From the NCBI GenBank assembly GCA_933207985.1, contig OW240921.1, positions 97,496,167 to 97,560,166 on the forward strand: DNA of 64,000 nucleotides, in the 5' to 3' direction. Source of the DNA: Pelobates cultripes (taxonomy: Eukaryota; Chordata; Amphibia; Anura; Pelobatidae). Positions 45,760 to 59,200 of this stretch are shown in pieces. Positions within the stretch are counted from its first letter, which is position 1; each line of letters begins with the position of its first letter. The translations under genes and the position numbers were made by a program. The notes below the pieces were generated by a model that saw nothing but the letters and a program-made list of their open reading frames with translations, was not told the origin of the DNA and made no database searches.

Positions 45760-46396
45760 TTACTGTTCATTACATTTGCAAAATAAGAAAACAAATCAGT
45801 GACACAACTAGGAAAATAAGGTGCTTTCATAACTTAAAGGGCTTGTTACTCATTAAAAATAAAGGAAGTTAGTAAAAGCTGCTTACCTGTCACTGAATAT
45901 GTGCCATTCTGATAGTGGCACTAAAAACTTGTCAGAAAGCAAAGTCTCACGTTTAGCCTATTTTTTTTATTTATTTTTTTTGTAAGTGGCAAATGTGCAA
46001 GGTTACCCAAATAAGAAGAGGATTCTAATGGAAATAACAGGTGGAAGAGGTGCAGTGAGGAGTCATTTTGGTGCAAATATAGAAATAAATAGTTGCAAAT
46101 CTGAAAAATTTCTTTAAAAGTGAAAAAAAAAATTTGAAAGGAAAAAAAAAGTGAATTAGACAGTTTTTAAAATATAGCCTGCATGGTTTAGTTTCTGGAG
46201 ATACTCATCAGTTCTGAGTATTCATAATTTCTTTAAAAAATTGAATATACTCTGTTATATTCTCTCTATAATTTACAGCAACTCCCTTCAAGCAGAATAC
46301 ACAGTTCGCTTTCAAACAGCAGGTGAAACAAACTGTTAGTCTTATAGCATATACACAGAGCTAACACTTACAGATATTACCACACACAGATATGCA
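45760..46396. other. Unrecognised AT-rich sequence
   Basis: No recognisable feature. Confidence 0.4.
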
Positions 46397-46398
46397 TA

Positions 46399-47321
46399 TA
46401 CTGATCAGCCACAGCATTAAAACCAGGTACAAGTGGAGTGAATAACATTGATTATATTGTTACGATCAAGGGTTGGGTATATTAGGCAACAAGTGAACAG
46501 TCAGTTTTTGAATTACATGTGTTGAAAGCAGGAAAAATGGGCAAGTGACTTTGACAATGGCCAAATAGTGATGGCTGCACAACTGGGGATAAAGCATCTC
46601 GAAAAAGATAAATCTTGTGTTGTGTTTCCAGTTTGCAGTGATTAGTACCTACCAAACAAGGTGCAAGGAAGGACAACTGGTAAACAAGCGTCAGGTTCAT
46701 GGACGCCCAAAGCTCATTGTTGCAAGTGGGAAGCGAAGGCTAGCCGGTCTGGTCCGATCACACAGAATTGCTGAAAAACATAATGCTGGCCATGGTAGAA
46801 ATGTGTCAGAATGTACCGTGCATTGTAGGTTGCTGCATATGGGGCTGCGTAGCTGCAGACAGGTCAGAGTGGTGTCAGATACCACAGAGTACATTTAGAG
46901 AACATCAAAGCTGTTTTGGCAGCACAAGGTGAACCTACGTGATATTAGTGCCACGGCTTACCTTAGTGGGAGTCTGGTATGCAGAGATATGTGCTCACTC
47001 TTGCAATTAAACACAGGCCAAGGTGGTCAGGTAAGAATTAACCTTGCCTGTGAGTCTGTGCATTAGGGCTATGCAGGATAATGCTCCAAGTCGCAGTACA
47101 AGTACAGACACAAGCAGGAGAATCGTTGTGGGTAAGCCAAAGGTCAGAGGGTGCCAGAAGTCAGGACAAACTAGGGTAAGCCAAAGTCAGAGGATGCCAG
47201 AAGTCAGGATACACGAATAGAAAGCCAAGGTCAGGAGCCAACTGGAGAACACTGGAACACAAACACGGTGAGAACTGTGACAATTAGGCAGGTGGTTTTA
47301 ATGGTGTGTCTAGTTAGTGTA
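46399..47321 (+). mobile_element. Tc1-like element (family B), internally deleted and split by a solo LTR
   Basis: Starts CTGATCAGCCACAGCATTAA after TATA and ends near TAGTTAGTGTATA. The plus strand encodes a degraded N-terminal transposase: 'atgggcaagtgactttgac', then QVHGRPKLIVASGKRRLAGL and TVHCRLLHMGLRSCR, the GRPR-like linker and paired-type helix-turn-helix of Tc1 enzymes. At about 46905 it jumps to the family's 3' end ('gctgttttggcagcacaagg'), so the whole catalytic core is deleted. The 3' end is itself split at 46948 by an LTR and resumes at 47283. Confidence 0.85.
46949..47282 (-). mobile_element. Solo LTR with perfect 5-bp target duplication
   Basis: 334 bp from TGCCACGGCTTACC to AACTGTGACA, with exact ATTAG flanks at 46944-46948 and 47283-47287. 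Removing it restores the Tc1 3' end, 'gatattaggcaggtgg'. The minus-strand reading matches the LTR fragment at 14468-14749. TG...CA ends and a 5-bp duplication are the signature of LTR integrase; the lone LTR points to recombination between two LTRs. Confidence 0.9.
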
Positions 47322-49030
47322 TACCACAGAGTGAGATATCTCCAGCCTACAGCAAAAACTCATATACACATCTCACACACGTAACATGTAGATACACACA
47401 TCTGACACAAAGCACTATTTACATTGACTTAAAAAAAATATATATATATACTACGTTCACATGTACACCACTCACACATGTTCAGAAATACATCTCACAT
47501 AAAACACACACTCATGTACAATAAACATTGTTCCGCTTGCCATCAGGCTGATTCTATTTGCTCTCTTATTGTATAATATGAAGGATATCTGAATCCTGGG
47601 TGTGTGCCAGTCTGGAGCTTCTCTCATTCAGTTTAGATTTCTGTATCCGTCATTGCAGCCAGATTTAGAAGGCATTACATGAAGTATGGTCCTCGTGTTT
47701 TGCATGTTGTTTTTTAATACCACACAGATGACTTTATATCAGAATTAGGTTTGGCAGTAAACTATACGTGCTTTAGGATTTTTTTTCTTGGGGAGAGAAT
47801 GTGGCACACAGTGGCCATGACGTTACCATGAGATATCCAGGGAGAGGTTTGTCTGTGACTTTTACATGAAAAATTCATGGTCCTTGCTCACCATGTCAAA
47901 GTCCAGCTTTTGCAACCAAGAAAGTGGGCAAAAACAATGTTGCACAGAGTAATTTGTGTAAAGTCAGTGATAATGATTGTGGAACCATACCATACAATAC
48001 AACAGATGCTTAATTCAGAATACATTGTAACATTATTCTAACGAACTTAATTAATTATGTTCTCCAATCCACAATTCAAGAAAATTACAAAACAAAAAAA
48101 AAACATCAACAACAACAAAAAATGCAAAAATGATACATCCTCACTCAATGTGGACCCCTAAATGTGTATAAAAAAATCAGTTCTCTGATTCTTTAGTTTT
48201 CAATTCAGTCCAAACAAGGAGATAGTTTTAACGTACCAGTGGGCAATGAAAGATTTTTATAGAGTTTAATGGAAGATTGGGCTAACTTCACTAGTTGATG
48301 GCAAGTTCCAGAGGAGGTCTTGTATGAAAAAGTAATCCAACGTTCCACTGAAAATCAAAAGATTGGGCGAGTCCCTCTTTGTTCGGGATAGTCATGAATG
48401 GTAGCCCTTTACTGGCTACTTGAATTTATGTGGCTGTTAACTGGCTGTGTTTAATAAATTGTGCTCAGGACTTGGGAGTCTAAAAGCCTCCCCGTCTACA
48501 TGACCTCGAAGTCTCACATAGTCTCAAAGAATGCAGAGAAGGTGTCCCCTTGTGCCTATCACTCACTAATGTCATTCATACATTTGAAGGAATCTCATGG
48601 AATATTCAAAACAGCACTAATAAGAACATGATATATGTAAATAAATGTTAATCTATGCAAATGTAATCATGCACACCCACCTCTTGGTATGAGGAAAACT
48701 GAGGGCAACTCTGTAATAAAAAAACAAAAATCACTAATCGGAGCATTACTCTTCCCAGGCTTTATACACAAGCCCCTAAGAGCCCCCATAGTTAAGTGAC
48801 ACATAATTAAATATACTTAATCCTTTTCAATAAATAACTAAGCTTTGTTTTCACAAGAGCAATGTGGTTCTTTCTATAGATAAGTACTATTACATTGAAT
48901 ATTTAATAAAAACACATATACACAACTATTTTACATACTAGCAATCAACATAATTATGTATGTTTGTCACTTTTCACGTGACCACTTAAAAATATAATTG
49001 TCATGGAAACATGATATTTGCTTGTCAAAA
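47322..49030. other. Unrecognised AT-rich sequence
   Basis: No gene or element recognised. A short TA microsatellite lies at about 47436-47450. Confidence 0.4.
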
Positions 49031-49171
49031 AGATAGATGATAGATAGATATAGATAGATAGATAGATAGATAGATATAAATAGATAGATAGATATAGATA
49101 GATAGATAGATATAAATAGATAGATATATAGATAGATAAATAGATAGATAGATATAAATAGATAGATAGAT

Positions 49172-49214
<43 letters not shown>

Positions 49215-49227
49215 AATAGATAGATAA

Positions 49228-49294
<67 letters not shown>

Positions 49295-49368
49295 TAAATA
49301 GATACATATATAGATGATAGATAGATAGATATAAATAGATACATATATAGATAGATAGATAGATATAA

Positions 49369-49445
<77 letters not shown>

Positions 49446-49548
49446 TAAATAGATAGATAGATATAGATAGATAGATAGATATAAATAGATAGATATATAG
49501 ATAGATAAATAGATAGATAGATATAAATAGATAGATAGATATAGATAG

Positions 49549-49579
<31 letters not shown>

Positions 49580-49580
49580 A

Positions 49581-49615
<35 letters not shown>

Positions 49616-49959
49616 TAAATAGATACATATATAGATGATAGATAGATAGATATAAATAGATACATATATAGATAGATAGATAGATAGATATAAATAGATA
49701 GATAGATAGATAGATAGATATAGATAGATAGATGATAGAGATAGATAGATAGATAGATAGATATAAATAGATAAATAGATAGATAGATATAAATAGATAA
49801 ATAGATAGATAGATAGATATAAATAGATAAATAGATAGATAGATATAAATAGATAGATAGATATAAATAGATATATAGATATAGATAGATAGATAGATAG
49901 ATAGATAGACAGATAAATAGATAGATAGATAGATAGATAGATATAAATAGATAGATAGC

Positions 49960-49997
<38 letters not shown>

Positions 49998-50004
49998 CAG
50001 ATAA

Positions 50005-50035
<31 letters not shown>

Positions 50036-50060
50036 TAAATAGATAGATAGCGATAGATAA

Positions 50061-50103
<43 letters not shown>

Positions 50104-50137
50104 TATAGATAGATAGATAGATAGATGATAGATGATG
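49031..50137 (+). repeat. GATA microsatellite, ~1.1 kb, with higher-order structure
   Basis: GATA units are interrupted regularly by ATAAATA and ATACATATATA variants. A longer block (the 'gatataaatagatacatatatagatgatag' type) occurs at about 49288-49350 and again at about 49610-49670. The preceding ~280-bp order of plain and variant units is also repeated, so segments were duplicated as a whole. The two long minus frames (IYLS repeats) are translations of the repeat and are not genes. Such GATA/Bkm-like arrays are known from sex chromosomes of snakes and other vertebrates. Confidence 0.97.
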
Positions 50138-53100
50138 TACAATTTTGTTTTATATGCCAGTTTTGATTTCTGGTTTATTAAACGTTAACAGAATTGTATA
50201 TATTTATTATGGTGTTCGGCCCTGTAACCCGAACACCTATTTTGTTCGTTTTTTTCCACAAAATTATATTAGTGAATATAGGCTGTTTTAAATGTTGACG
50301 TTACAGCAGTGTACCCAATCCCATACATAATCACAAATTATTCTATAACGCATCTCTGGTCTTTCTCATGTGGCAAAATAATGGCATCAACTTTTTTTAA
50401 ACGGGACCATTACTTCCCTGGAAATTACACAACTGTGTAAAACATTGAACATCACCTATAACTTGTATTAACATTTCCATTTTTGTTTTCTTCTGAATTT
50501 ATATAACAAATACGATCACACTCAATTTCTGTCCAGACACAGCCAGGGAACACATTGTATCAGAGAAGGATAAACAATGACTAAGATAAAGGGACATAGT
50601 TCTAGAGGGACAAAAAGTGTCCCGTGGAAGTAGACAGTTAAGGTTTTTTTTAAAGTGAGTCCACCCAAAAAAATATATATTTTTATATATATGTGTGTAT
50701 TTTTATATTTTTAAATATTTCTCTTTCTTCCATAGCCTTGTTTTAATCTACCTCTTTAAAACGACATTATGTTAAAATGATCAAGTTCATCTCTCTTCTT
50801 AAATATACGTTTGCCATCAATCAAAATGATAAACATATGTATCAAAATAATCTATAGCAATTAATAATTCTGTCAACTCATCCATGGAAAAATCTTAATT
50901 CTACATCTTGTACATTACAGTTGATTTTAATTATACTAACTTAAAACATACATTAAAACGGCATTAAGGTAAGCAAAATGTATGTAACTCATTGACTCAT
51001 AACAAAGGTTGATTAGATTTAATTATATGTATTATGAAATATTAGTAATGTTTGATTGATTTTGTTTTAGTTTTGAAATCTTTTTGACGTAGCAGAAGGT
51101 TTTTCTGAGATGATTGGAGTAGAGATCTTTATTATTGAGCACTTTAGCTCTATGGCTGTTTTAAAAGCATCTGACAGTTATTAGACATACAAGATTAATC
51201 ACTAAAGTGTCAATTGTTGGAATTTCAAACTGAATTCAAAATCAATTTGAGCTAAAAGCCGAAATAAATAACATTTTGAAGTTATCATTAATTTCAGTTA
51301 GTATCTTTGGCCTTGATTTTCAAATTCGTTTTGAATTAACTTTGCATTCCCAACAACACAAAACTTTAGTAAACAGCAATCAGGGTTATTCACTTAATGC
51401 CTAATTTTTGTGAATGATATCCAAATGGCAAATTTGAGGCAGAAACAGCCAATCTAGAAAAAAAATGACCAAACTTATAGTCATATATAGCCATAGTCAC
51501 ACCTTGGCTTAGTTTTGCCATTTGGATTTAATTTGTGAAAATGTGATGTTTAGCAATAACTCTGTGTAAAAATATCTATTCTTGAACACAAATAGTGAGC
51601 AGTAACTACTGATCCGACTGATTGGCAGACAGACCTTGGGCTGTTACATCAGCCATTTATTATGAACTTGTGTTTCCTGGTCCTTTAACCACGGAGGGTC
51701 TTATAACAGTATTTTAATGTGTGCTTCATTTAGAAAAGCTAGAGTTAAAATATTAGTCTCATGTTACCGTAAAGAAAAAATAAAAGAGCAGAGCTGAAGG
51801 CAAAAATAGCGTAATTTTTTATTTTTTTTATTTAATGCAATCTCATCCTGGAGCTTTTCCTTTGATTCCTTAATGCTGTATCTCATAAAAAAATATTATC
51901 TCATATTTTTACAATTATTTTGAAGTCCCGTGCATTATCCATAACTTTGGGATATCTGATTGCAAGAGCACAGATCTCTGCCACCCTTGGGTTCTAGTCC
52001 TGCCAGCAGAGATAAAATGAGGAACTCCACAAACACAAGGGAGTCCTGCGAGCAATCTGTACCACAAGGAACTTCACCTTTTGTCGACTTTTGTCAAGAA
52101 GAGAAAAAATCCATAAGGCAAAGCAGTTCCTAATTTACCTGGTGTATTTTAGGAGAAATAAACATACAAACAGATTAGTTCTTCTTCACAGGTGAGTGAG
52201 GTAAAGAACATGAGCAGATTGAAGTGAGGTAAGTATAGGATGGCAGAGGTACTTTGAAGGTATATAAGTAGAACAGGGCCTGTAAATAGTGTAAGAGTAG
52301 TCTCAAAAGAATTTGAAGGTAAGTTCCAGTGGTTTGTGACAGTGCAAATGGACACATACAAGTCTACCTCTTCTTTAGAAATGTACAAGCAATTAACAGG
52401 CATGCTTAATAAATAATAGATGTAACACAAGCATTTTAGTTTGATTTGCTATCATATAATTATAGAGACACTCCAACACTGCATACCAAAAAACTGGGCA
52501 CCATAAAGTGTTTCAAGCTCTTTTCATTAAATTGGTATTACCATTTTCAGCCATTTTGGAATGTGAAAGGCACTGCCTGTGGGATAGGCTGTAGGCCCTT
52601 CTACATGCAGCAAAGAACCACGACAGGGCATAGAAATTAGCCAAAGCAAGATATTTATAATGTGGTTCATTAGTCTTTTAGCCACACCCCCAAAAAGTGA
52701 GAGGCTGTCAAATTCGTCAAATTACATCCTGACGTTGATGCGCATCTGTTTTGTCATAAAAGGGAGCACAGTGACAGCGCCCAGATTCCGGGATAAGGAA
52801 CCGGAGTCGCAGGAAAGAGTGCTGTTTTTTTCCATAATGTCATGTGTGTGCCCAAGGGATACCAGCACAACAGGTGTCCCGGCACATCCTGACATCTCAG
52901 TACAGCACCCAGAATGTCTTTATACCTGCACGCACTGAAGATGTATCACATCACCTGCTTTAACCAAATATAGCCACAACCACACAAGACTTTTTGTGTG
53001 GACACTGATTTAGACACAATTTAGATCCTCTTGCATGAAGTTAAGAATGCATTGTTTCCAATTTTCTTATTTGAAAGATAGATACTCTGTTACTAATATC

Positions 53101-54701
53101 CAAATATACGGTTTTGGTTTACACTGAGGTATGCTAGTTCCCTGCATTATGTTGTATCTTCTCTGCATTTGTATGTGTGTGGACTTATGCTTGCCTTACT
53201 GTGTCATCATCTAAATTTATCAAAATGAAATGGTTCTCATTTCATCTGATTGTGTATATATATACACAATCCCACTGTATTACACAACAGCACGACTTAT
53301 AAACAGTAAGATGTTAAAAAAACACCTATATAAACACTTATCAAAACAACCTCTGACAAAGCATTTTGAGAGTTTCAGTTCTGCTAGAGGTCGGGATCAT
53401 CTCCCTCAGACCACCCCCAATGTAATCTCCATTTCTTTAATGTACGTAAAAGAATGGGAATTCTGTTTAAAGGTACAAGAATTTCACATTACTTTAAAAA
53501 TAATATAAACTTATTTTAATACCTTGACGGGTTACAGATTGCGGTGACAGATTGCTAGAGTTCTATTTTATGCTGACCCAGATACATTTCCCGAACTACT
53601 CGAGAAAAATGCAAAGAAATAAAAATCCAATCTGAATGCATTTGGTGAAGATTTAACTTTAGGCACAAGGTAGCACATCTGGTGGAATACTTTAAAATAA
53701 AATAAAAATAAAAAAAGCTCTCTTATTTTTGTGAAACTGCTTAGATAATTTTAATATTTAAATACACTCCCTCTCCTTACAAGAAGATATTGCAGTGGTG
53801 AGAATACAAACAAGGGCATATGGACAGTTTATCAAAGCGCATAAATTACGCGTCTCCCTAGCCAAAAGAAATTAATTCAACCCATTTTTCACTGTTTGCT
53901 TGAAGTATAAACACTTTATCTGCAACAGACATTTTCTGGGCATCTTACCTTTTTTGAAGACATAATGTAGGAGTGGAGATATGAGTAGTTTGGCAGACAT
54001 AAAAATAAAAATTAAATAAGCACATTTTTCTTACGAGTAAGAAACCATCCCCACACCTTCCCCACCAGAAATCCATTACAGTTCTCTCCAGAAGGAAAAT
54101 GTTAGCATATATTTAAGATAGTGAAAACACACACAGATGTCAATTGTTTTTAAATTGCATTTTGTAGCACATGTATTTTGTACGCACAATAGTAAACTTT
54201 AGACACTTGCAAATCATGAGAGTTTGCGGTGGACTTTATTTCTTCTTAGATGAAAAGTTATGATTTAGATTTTGTAAAGCGACTGTAAAATGTTGGTAAA
54301 AATACCACTAGTGGTATTTTATGTGTGTGAGGTGTGATTTCTTTAAAAATAATTGAAACACTTTTAAGTCTTTGAGTGGAGGGCAAAGGGTTGACTTACT
54401 CTGCGTAGCTGAAAGTCTCTTATTGCACCAAGTGTAAATTCTTTTTTTCCAAGGGTGTCCAGAAAATTTTTCAGAGGGGTGAAGCCACAATGGGAATTGC
54501 CACTGTCACTCTTATAACCAACTTAAATCAAAGGAAGAGAAAATTGCAATGAGGGAGAATTTGTCTCCACTTTCCCTATGCTGCGGACATCAATGCATAC
54601 ATCCCACCCATCTCTTGGTTGGTCGTACAGTGTTTCATTGGAGTGCAAAGCCCAATACGAACCCATGGCAACTTCCTCCTTCATTTTCCTTGGTAAGATG
54701 C
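50138..54701. other. Long stretch without recognised genes
   Basis: The sequence is AT-rich, with no transposase, RNA gene or tandem array that I can support. About 52462-52980 begins 'tagagacactccaacactgc', like a decayed T2-type end, but no right end with TTAA is found. Open frames are at most 93 codons without motifs. Confidence 0.4.
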
Positions 54702-54703
54702 TA

Positions 54704-54895
54704 CAGTGAGAGGAAAAAGTATTTGATTTTGAACGTTTGCCCACTGACAAAGAAATTATCAGTCTATCATTTTAATGGTAGGTGTATTTTAACAGTGAGA
54801 GACAGAATAACAAAAATGAATCCAGCAAAATGCATGTCAAAAAAGTTCTAAATTGATTTGCATGTCAATGAGTGAAATAAGTATTTGACACCTTC
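54704..54895. repeat. Left terminal inverted repeat of Tc1-like element F
   Basis: Matches the reverse complement of 56012-56227. The inner boundary motif 'aataagtatttga' is shared with the right arm, next to 'atgcaaatca'-type sequence that lies inside both arms. This motif sits at both the outer and inner edges of each arm, as expected for the paired transposase-binding sites of IR/DR-type Tc1 elements. Confidence 0.85.
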
Positions 54896-54898
54896 GAC

Positions 54899-55402
54899 TT
54901 AGTAATTGGTGGCAAAATCCTTGTTGGCAATCACAGAGGTCAGACGTCTCTTGTAGTTGGCCACCAGGTTTGCACACATCTCAGGAGGGATTTTGTCCCA
55001 CTCCTCTTTGCAGATCTTCTCCAAGTCATTAAGGTTTCGAGGCTGACATTTGGCAACTTGAACCCTCAGCTCCCTCCCCAGATTTTCTATGGGATTAAGC
55101 TCTGGAGACTGGCAAGGCCACTCCAGGACCTTAACGTGCCTCTTCTTGAGACACTCTTTTGTTGCCTTGGCGGTGTGTTTTGGGTCACTGTCATACTGGA
55201 ATACCCATCCATGACCCATTTTCAATGCCCTGGCTGAGGGAAGGAGGTTCTCACCCAAGATTTGATGGTACATGGCCCCGCCCATCATCCCTTTGATGTG
55301 GTGCAGTTGTCCTATCCCCTTAGCAGAGAAACCCCCCCAAAGCATAATGTGTCCACCGATGAGGATGGTGTTCTTGGGGTCAGAGCAGCATTCCTCCTCC
55401 AA
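54899..55402 (-). pseudogene. Tc1-like transposase, C-terminal part (catalytic D and E)
   Basis: The 167-codon minus frame contains the glycine-rich [14 protein letters not shown] block, [15 protein letters not shown] with catalytic Asp71, and [14 protein letters not shown] with catalytic Glu106. Exactly 34 residues separate the two acids, the DD34E signature. The usual Trp after ENL is Gly here. The frame joins the upstream part after a single frameshift at about 55395-55402; its ATG is not the real start. Confidence 0.88.
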
Positions 55403-55905
55403 ACACGGTGAGTTGAGTTGATGCCAAAGAACTCGATTTTGGTCTCATCTGACCACAACACTTTCACCCAGTTCTCCTCTGAATCATTCAGATGTTCATT
55501 GGCAAACTTCAGACGGGCCTGTACATGTGCTTTCTTGAGCAGGGGGACCTTGCAGGCGCTGCAGGATTTCAGTCCTTGACGGCGTAGTGTGTTACCAATT
55601 GTTTTCTTGGTGACTATGGTCCCAGCTGCATTGAAATCATTAACAAGATCCTCCTGTGTATTTCTGGGCTGATTCCTCACCGTTCTCTTGATCATTGAAA
55701 CTCCACAAGGTGATATCTTGCATGGAGCACCAGATCGAGGGAGACTGACAGTTATTTTGTGTTTCTTCCATTTGCGAATAATCGCCGTAACTGTTGTCAC
55801 CTTCTCACCAAGCTGCTTGGTGATGGTCTTGTAGCCCATTCCAACCTTGTGTAGGTCTACAATCTTGTCCCTGACATCCGTAGACAGCTCTTTGTTCATG
55901 GCCAT
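55312..55905 (-). pseudogene. Tc1-like transposase, N-terminal part (DNA binding, first catalytic Asp)
   Basis: It starts at ATG 55905 with [20 protein letters not shown], the usual Tc1-like start. A first helix-turn-helix (about 1-50), the GRPR-like linker SLPRSGAP (54-61) and a second helix-turn-helix (65-120) follow. The catalytic domain opens with [13 protein letters not shown], Asp153 being the first acid. After residue ~170 (HRVWRR) the frame is wrong because of the shift near 55398. Together the two frames cover the ~340 residues normal for the family. Confidence 0.9.
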
Positions 55906-56229
55906 GGTGGAGAGTTTGGAATCTGATTGATTGATTGATTGCTTCTATGGACAAGTGTCTTTTCTCCTAATCTCAGCTTGTTACCTGTGTAAAAGACACC
56001 TGGGAGCCAGAAATCTTGCTGATCAAATACTTATTTCACTCATTGACATGCAAATCAATTTATAACTTTTTTGACATGCGTTTTTCTGGATTTTTGTTGT
56101 TGTTGTTGTTATTCTATATCTCACGGTTAAAATACACCCACCATTAAAATTATAGACTGATAATTTCTTTGTCAATGGACAAACGTTCAAAATCAGCAGG
56201 GGATCAAATACTTTTTTTCCCTCACTGTA

Positions 56230-59200
56230 TAACAGTGATGGAAAACAATTGTTGAGAAAAAACCTATTGTACTCCTCTTCCTAGTCATTTATCCCAAGTT
56301 TTTCCCTTCAGTCCTTTATGCCATCTTGTATACGCCACAGCCGAGTTGTATAATACCCGATGACTAGTTAGATGAGTTTTCTTATAGCTTTGCCAGTGGA
56401 GAACCAATCTTAGCTCCACTAAACCCCACTGTGGATGAGCTTAGAACCTTTATCCAAGCGGTTGGTCGGCATCACCATGGCAACTACAGAAGACTTCAAC
56501 AGACGAATACCCTTCGTACCTGATTTAGGTTAATATCTAGATCTATATTAGCAAAAAATATAACTGAGCTTTGAAAACAGATGAGTCTGTGAAAGTTTTC
56601 ACTTTGAATAATTTTGCCCAAAACATGCAATACCCCTGACTTCTCCCCAATCCCCCATTGGGCATATAAAGTACTTTTTTTTATACTCATAAAATATATT
56701 TACTGTGATGACAGTGAATGTAATTGAAAAAGGATGGGTTATGTTAAATACAGCAGGGATTATGTTGGAGGACCTGCCAGGAAACATTCTGTTTTTGAAT
56801 TGTTCTTGAGGGTTCTGTAACATTGTTTCATGAGATAAATTGTATAGAAAGTACCAGTGTTCCAGTGGTGAGGTAGTTCAGAGGTTAATGTCCCTACTGG
56901 AGTACCGTTATTCTTCCACTGTTCTAATATACATGTTTAACCATCTCTCTTCTATGTATTATTTTGCACAACTATCTAATATTAAAAATAAGATGAGATT
57001 TGCACTCCAACTGAACTACTGCCAGTTGAACAGTGGACAGTAAACTCCCTTTCTAATCTCACAATAACTGTATGCTTATCTAGATTGTCAAATTTATAAA
57101 TGGGTAGATATTACTAAACTAAAATATTTACACATTCCTCCACTGGATGAAAGTCAACATTATAGAAGTCAAGTGAACACATTTACATCTTACCCAAAAT
57201 CTTCCATAATGTCCACAGAGGGTTTTGTAAAATTTACAGTGGATATATAAGGCATAGATGCACACATAACTTTTAGTGAAGTTATCTCGCTACCAGCTCG
57301 GGAACCACATATGTGAAAATATGTTTATTCTTACATCATACACTACTACATTACCACCCATCTGATAGTATAGCAAATACAATGTATAATTACAATTACT
57401 AGCAGATCATAACAGGATTCCATCCTGTAACAAATAGCATTGTAGTCCTTTTAGAGTTCAGTTATCACAGGATCTGAAATTCAAGACTTTTGTACTCATC
57501 TGAATATTTCATGTGCAGAGGCAAATTTTTCCAAAAGAGCAAAACCCTTTGTTTGGATGTGGATTGATAATAACTTTATCCAAGCAATTAACAATGAATG
57601 TTATGTTTATTATTTATTTGTATTTTTTTTCTAGTTTTCAAGTATTGTCCCTTGATGAAATTCTTACATATGATATCTATGACCTTACTTATGACCTTAA
57701 TGATGCTCATTGTTTTTATCTTGAGAGGGTGAAAGACTGGTTTACCTTTGTCGGGACTCCGAGATACTACAACTAGAGCACTGCCCAATGAGAGATCTCA
57801 TGGCATGTGGAGGAAGATTTCAAAAATGTTGTCGAGTGTAAGGTCTCATAGGAGCCCATTGAGTCGATGTATTGGGTATAACAGGCACTGTATGCTATAT
57901 ACTAAAATAAAATGAGAAATATGCAACATGAAAAACTTCTAGGACATACAATATAATTTTTTCGTTGTTGTTGCTTTTTGTCAATTTTTTTTTTATTTTG
58001 TGAGCAAAGTCTAACCCCTATGCTTCACTGTAGAAACCTTTGTCACTTCTACGTTCCTCTCAAAGATGAAAGCATCAAATGTTTTCAGACAGAGAGACCC
58101 TGAGAATTCTTAGATTGTTCATGTCTGTTCACAGAATTGCAGAGAGCAAAGCAAGATAAAGAGGGTTTTTGTAATACGTGCCTTGGACTTCCATTAGGAG
58201 TCCTCTTGTACTCCAAAGCACCTATCGTTACAGGCATCTGTTATCCAGATGAAACAAGGCAGGTATTCCAAGTCAGTACATCGAACTCTCCCTCTAACAG
58301 CTCTTTGAAAAGGATGGCCGTGGAAACAAAACTGACATAGACAGAGGAATAAGTTATATGGCAGCAAGGAAGCCTAGGGGTTATATTTACCTTGAATTTG
58401 CATTAGCTTGTAAAATAATTTTACATTCTACATTATCACGTATTTCAACAAAGCATATCTTGTTCTATGTAAATTAAAAACTGAAAGTTAATCAACTCAC
58501 CTGGGACATCTTATGATTGGCACTTGGCATCACTAATGGTCTAATCAATGTTATGCAATTTCAGATGTTTACATGCTGCTTGCAACTACATTTAGGTTAG
58601 ATTGCAATAATTAATCTTGTTATTAATAATTCAATTTTTTGTTTTGTTTTTAGGAATGTTTATGTTTTACGCTTCTTGCCAAGTTTGTTTCTTTTCCAGG
58701 ATAATTTCAGAAGTTCTTTACGGCGTGTCACATTTCAGATTCAAATGGGTTACGATTTTTTGGATACACGATGAACAATTCAAGCCTTTAGAGGATCTGG
58801 AATTGTAATTAGCAAGACTCGAATTCGAATCTCACACCTCAGCCTGGGAAAGGAGCCTTAAATCGGGACTGTACGGGCAGAACCCTTTAAGCTCAGATAA
58901 CATATTTTTTTCTCCAGAGTGACACAAATTTCAGAAGACTTTGGCTCACTTTGCAAGAGAAGTTAGCAAGAAAGGTGAAACACAAAGTCTGTATACTTTT
59001 TTGGCTGTTCTCATAGCTGGATAATTCCCCAACCATGGAAAGCTGTGCTCCAACGAAGGAAACTATGTTCATTTTTTTTCTTTCTTTTTTTGTTTTTAAG
59101 CTCCAGATGTCAGCAAAGCTTTGCTGGGAAGAGGCAATCACACCCTAAACAAGATGCACACAAAATGATCTGTGCCCTGTTAGAATTGCCATTTGCCCAG

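Larger units (their letters stand above)
54704..56227 (-). mobile_element. Tc1-like transposon (family F), nearly intact, long TIRs
   Basis: 1524 bp with TA at 54702-54703 and 56228-56229. Termini read CAGTGAG on the left and CTCACTG on the right. Inverted repeats of about 200 bp agree closely apart from a 12-bp gap near the left tip and a short triplet expansion in the right one (GTT repeats near 56097-56110). The single gene on the minus strand covers 55905 to 54899 in two frames. Of the DNA transposons here it is the least damaged. Confidence 0.93.

Noticed and set aside
48954..50142. Two long minus-strand open frames (224 and 391 codons) of IYLS repeats
   Set aside because: They are direct translations of the GATA microsatellite, which has no stop on that strand; there is no protein domain.
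52462..52980. T2-type MITE
   Set aside because: Only a left-like end (GAGACACTCCA) is visible; there is no TTAA pair and no right end.
57513..57776. Possible exon: T-rich tract and TAG acceptor-like site before an open frame
   Set aside because: No protein similarity, no matching donor or partner exon, and an internal near-repeat ('tatgatatctatgacctta...'); chance is likely.
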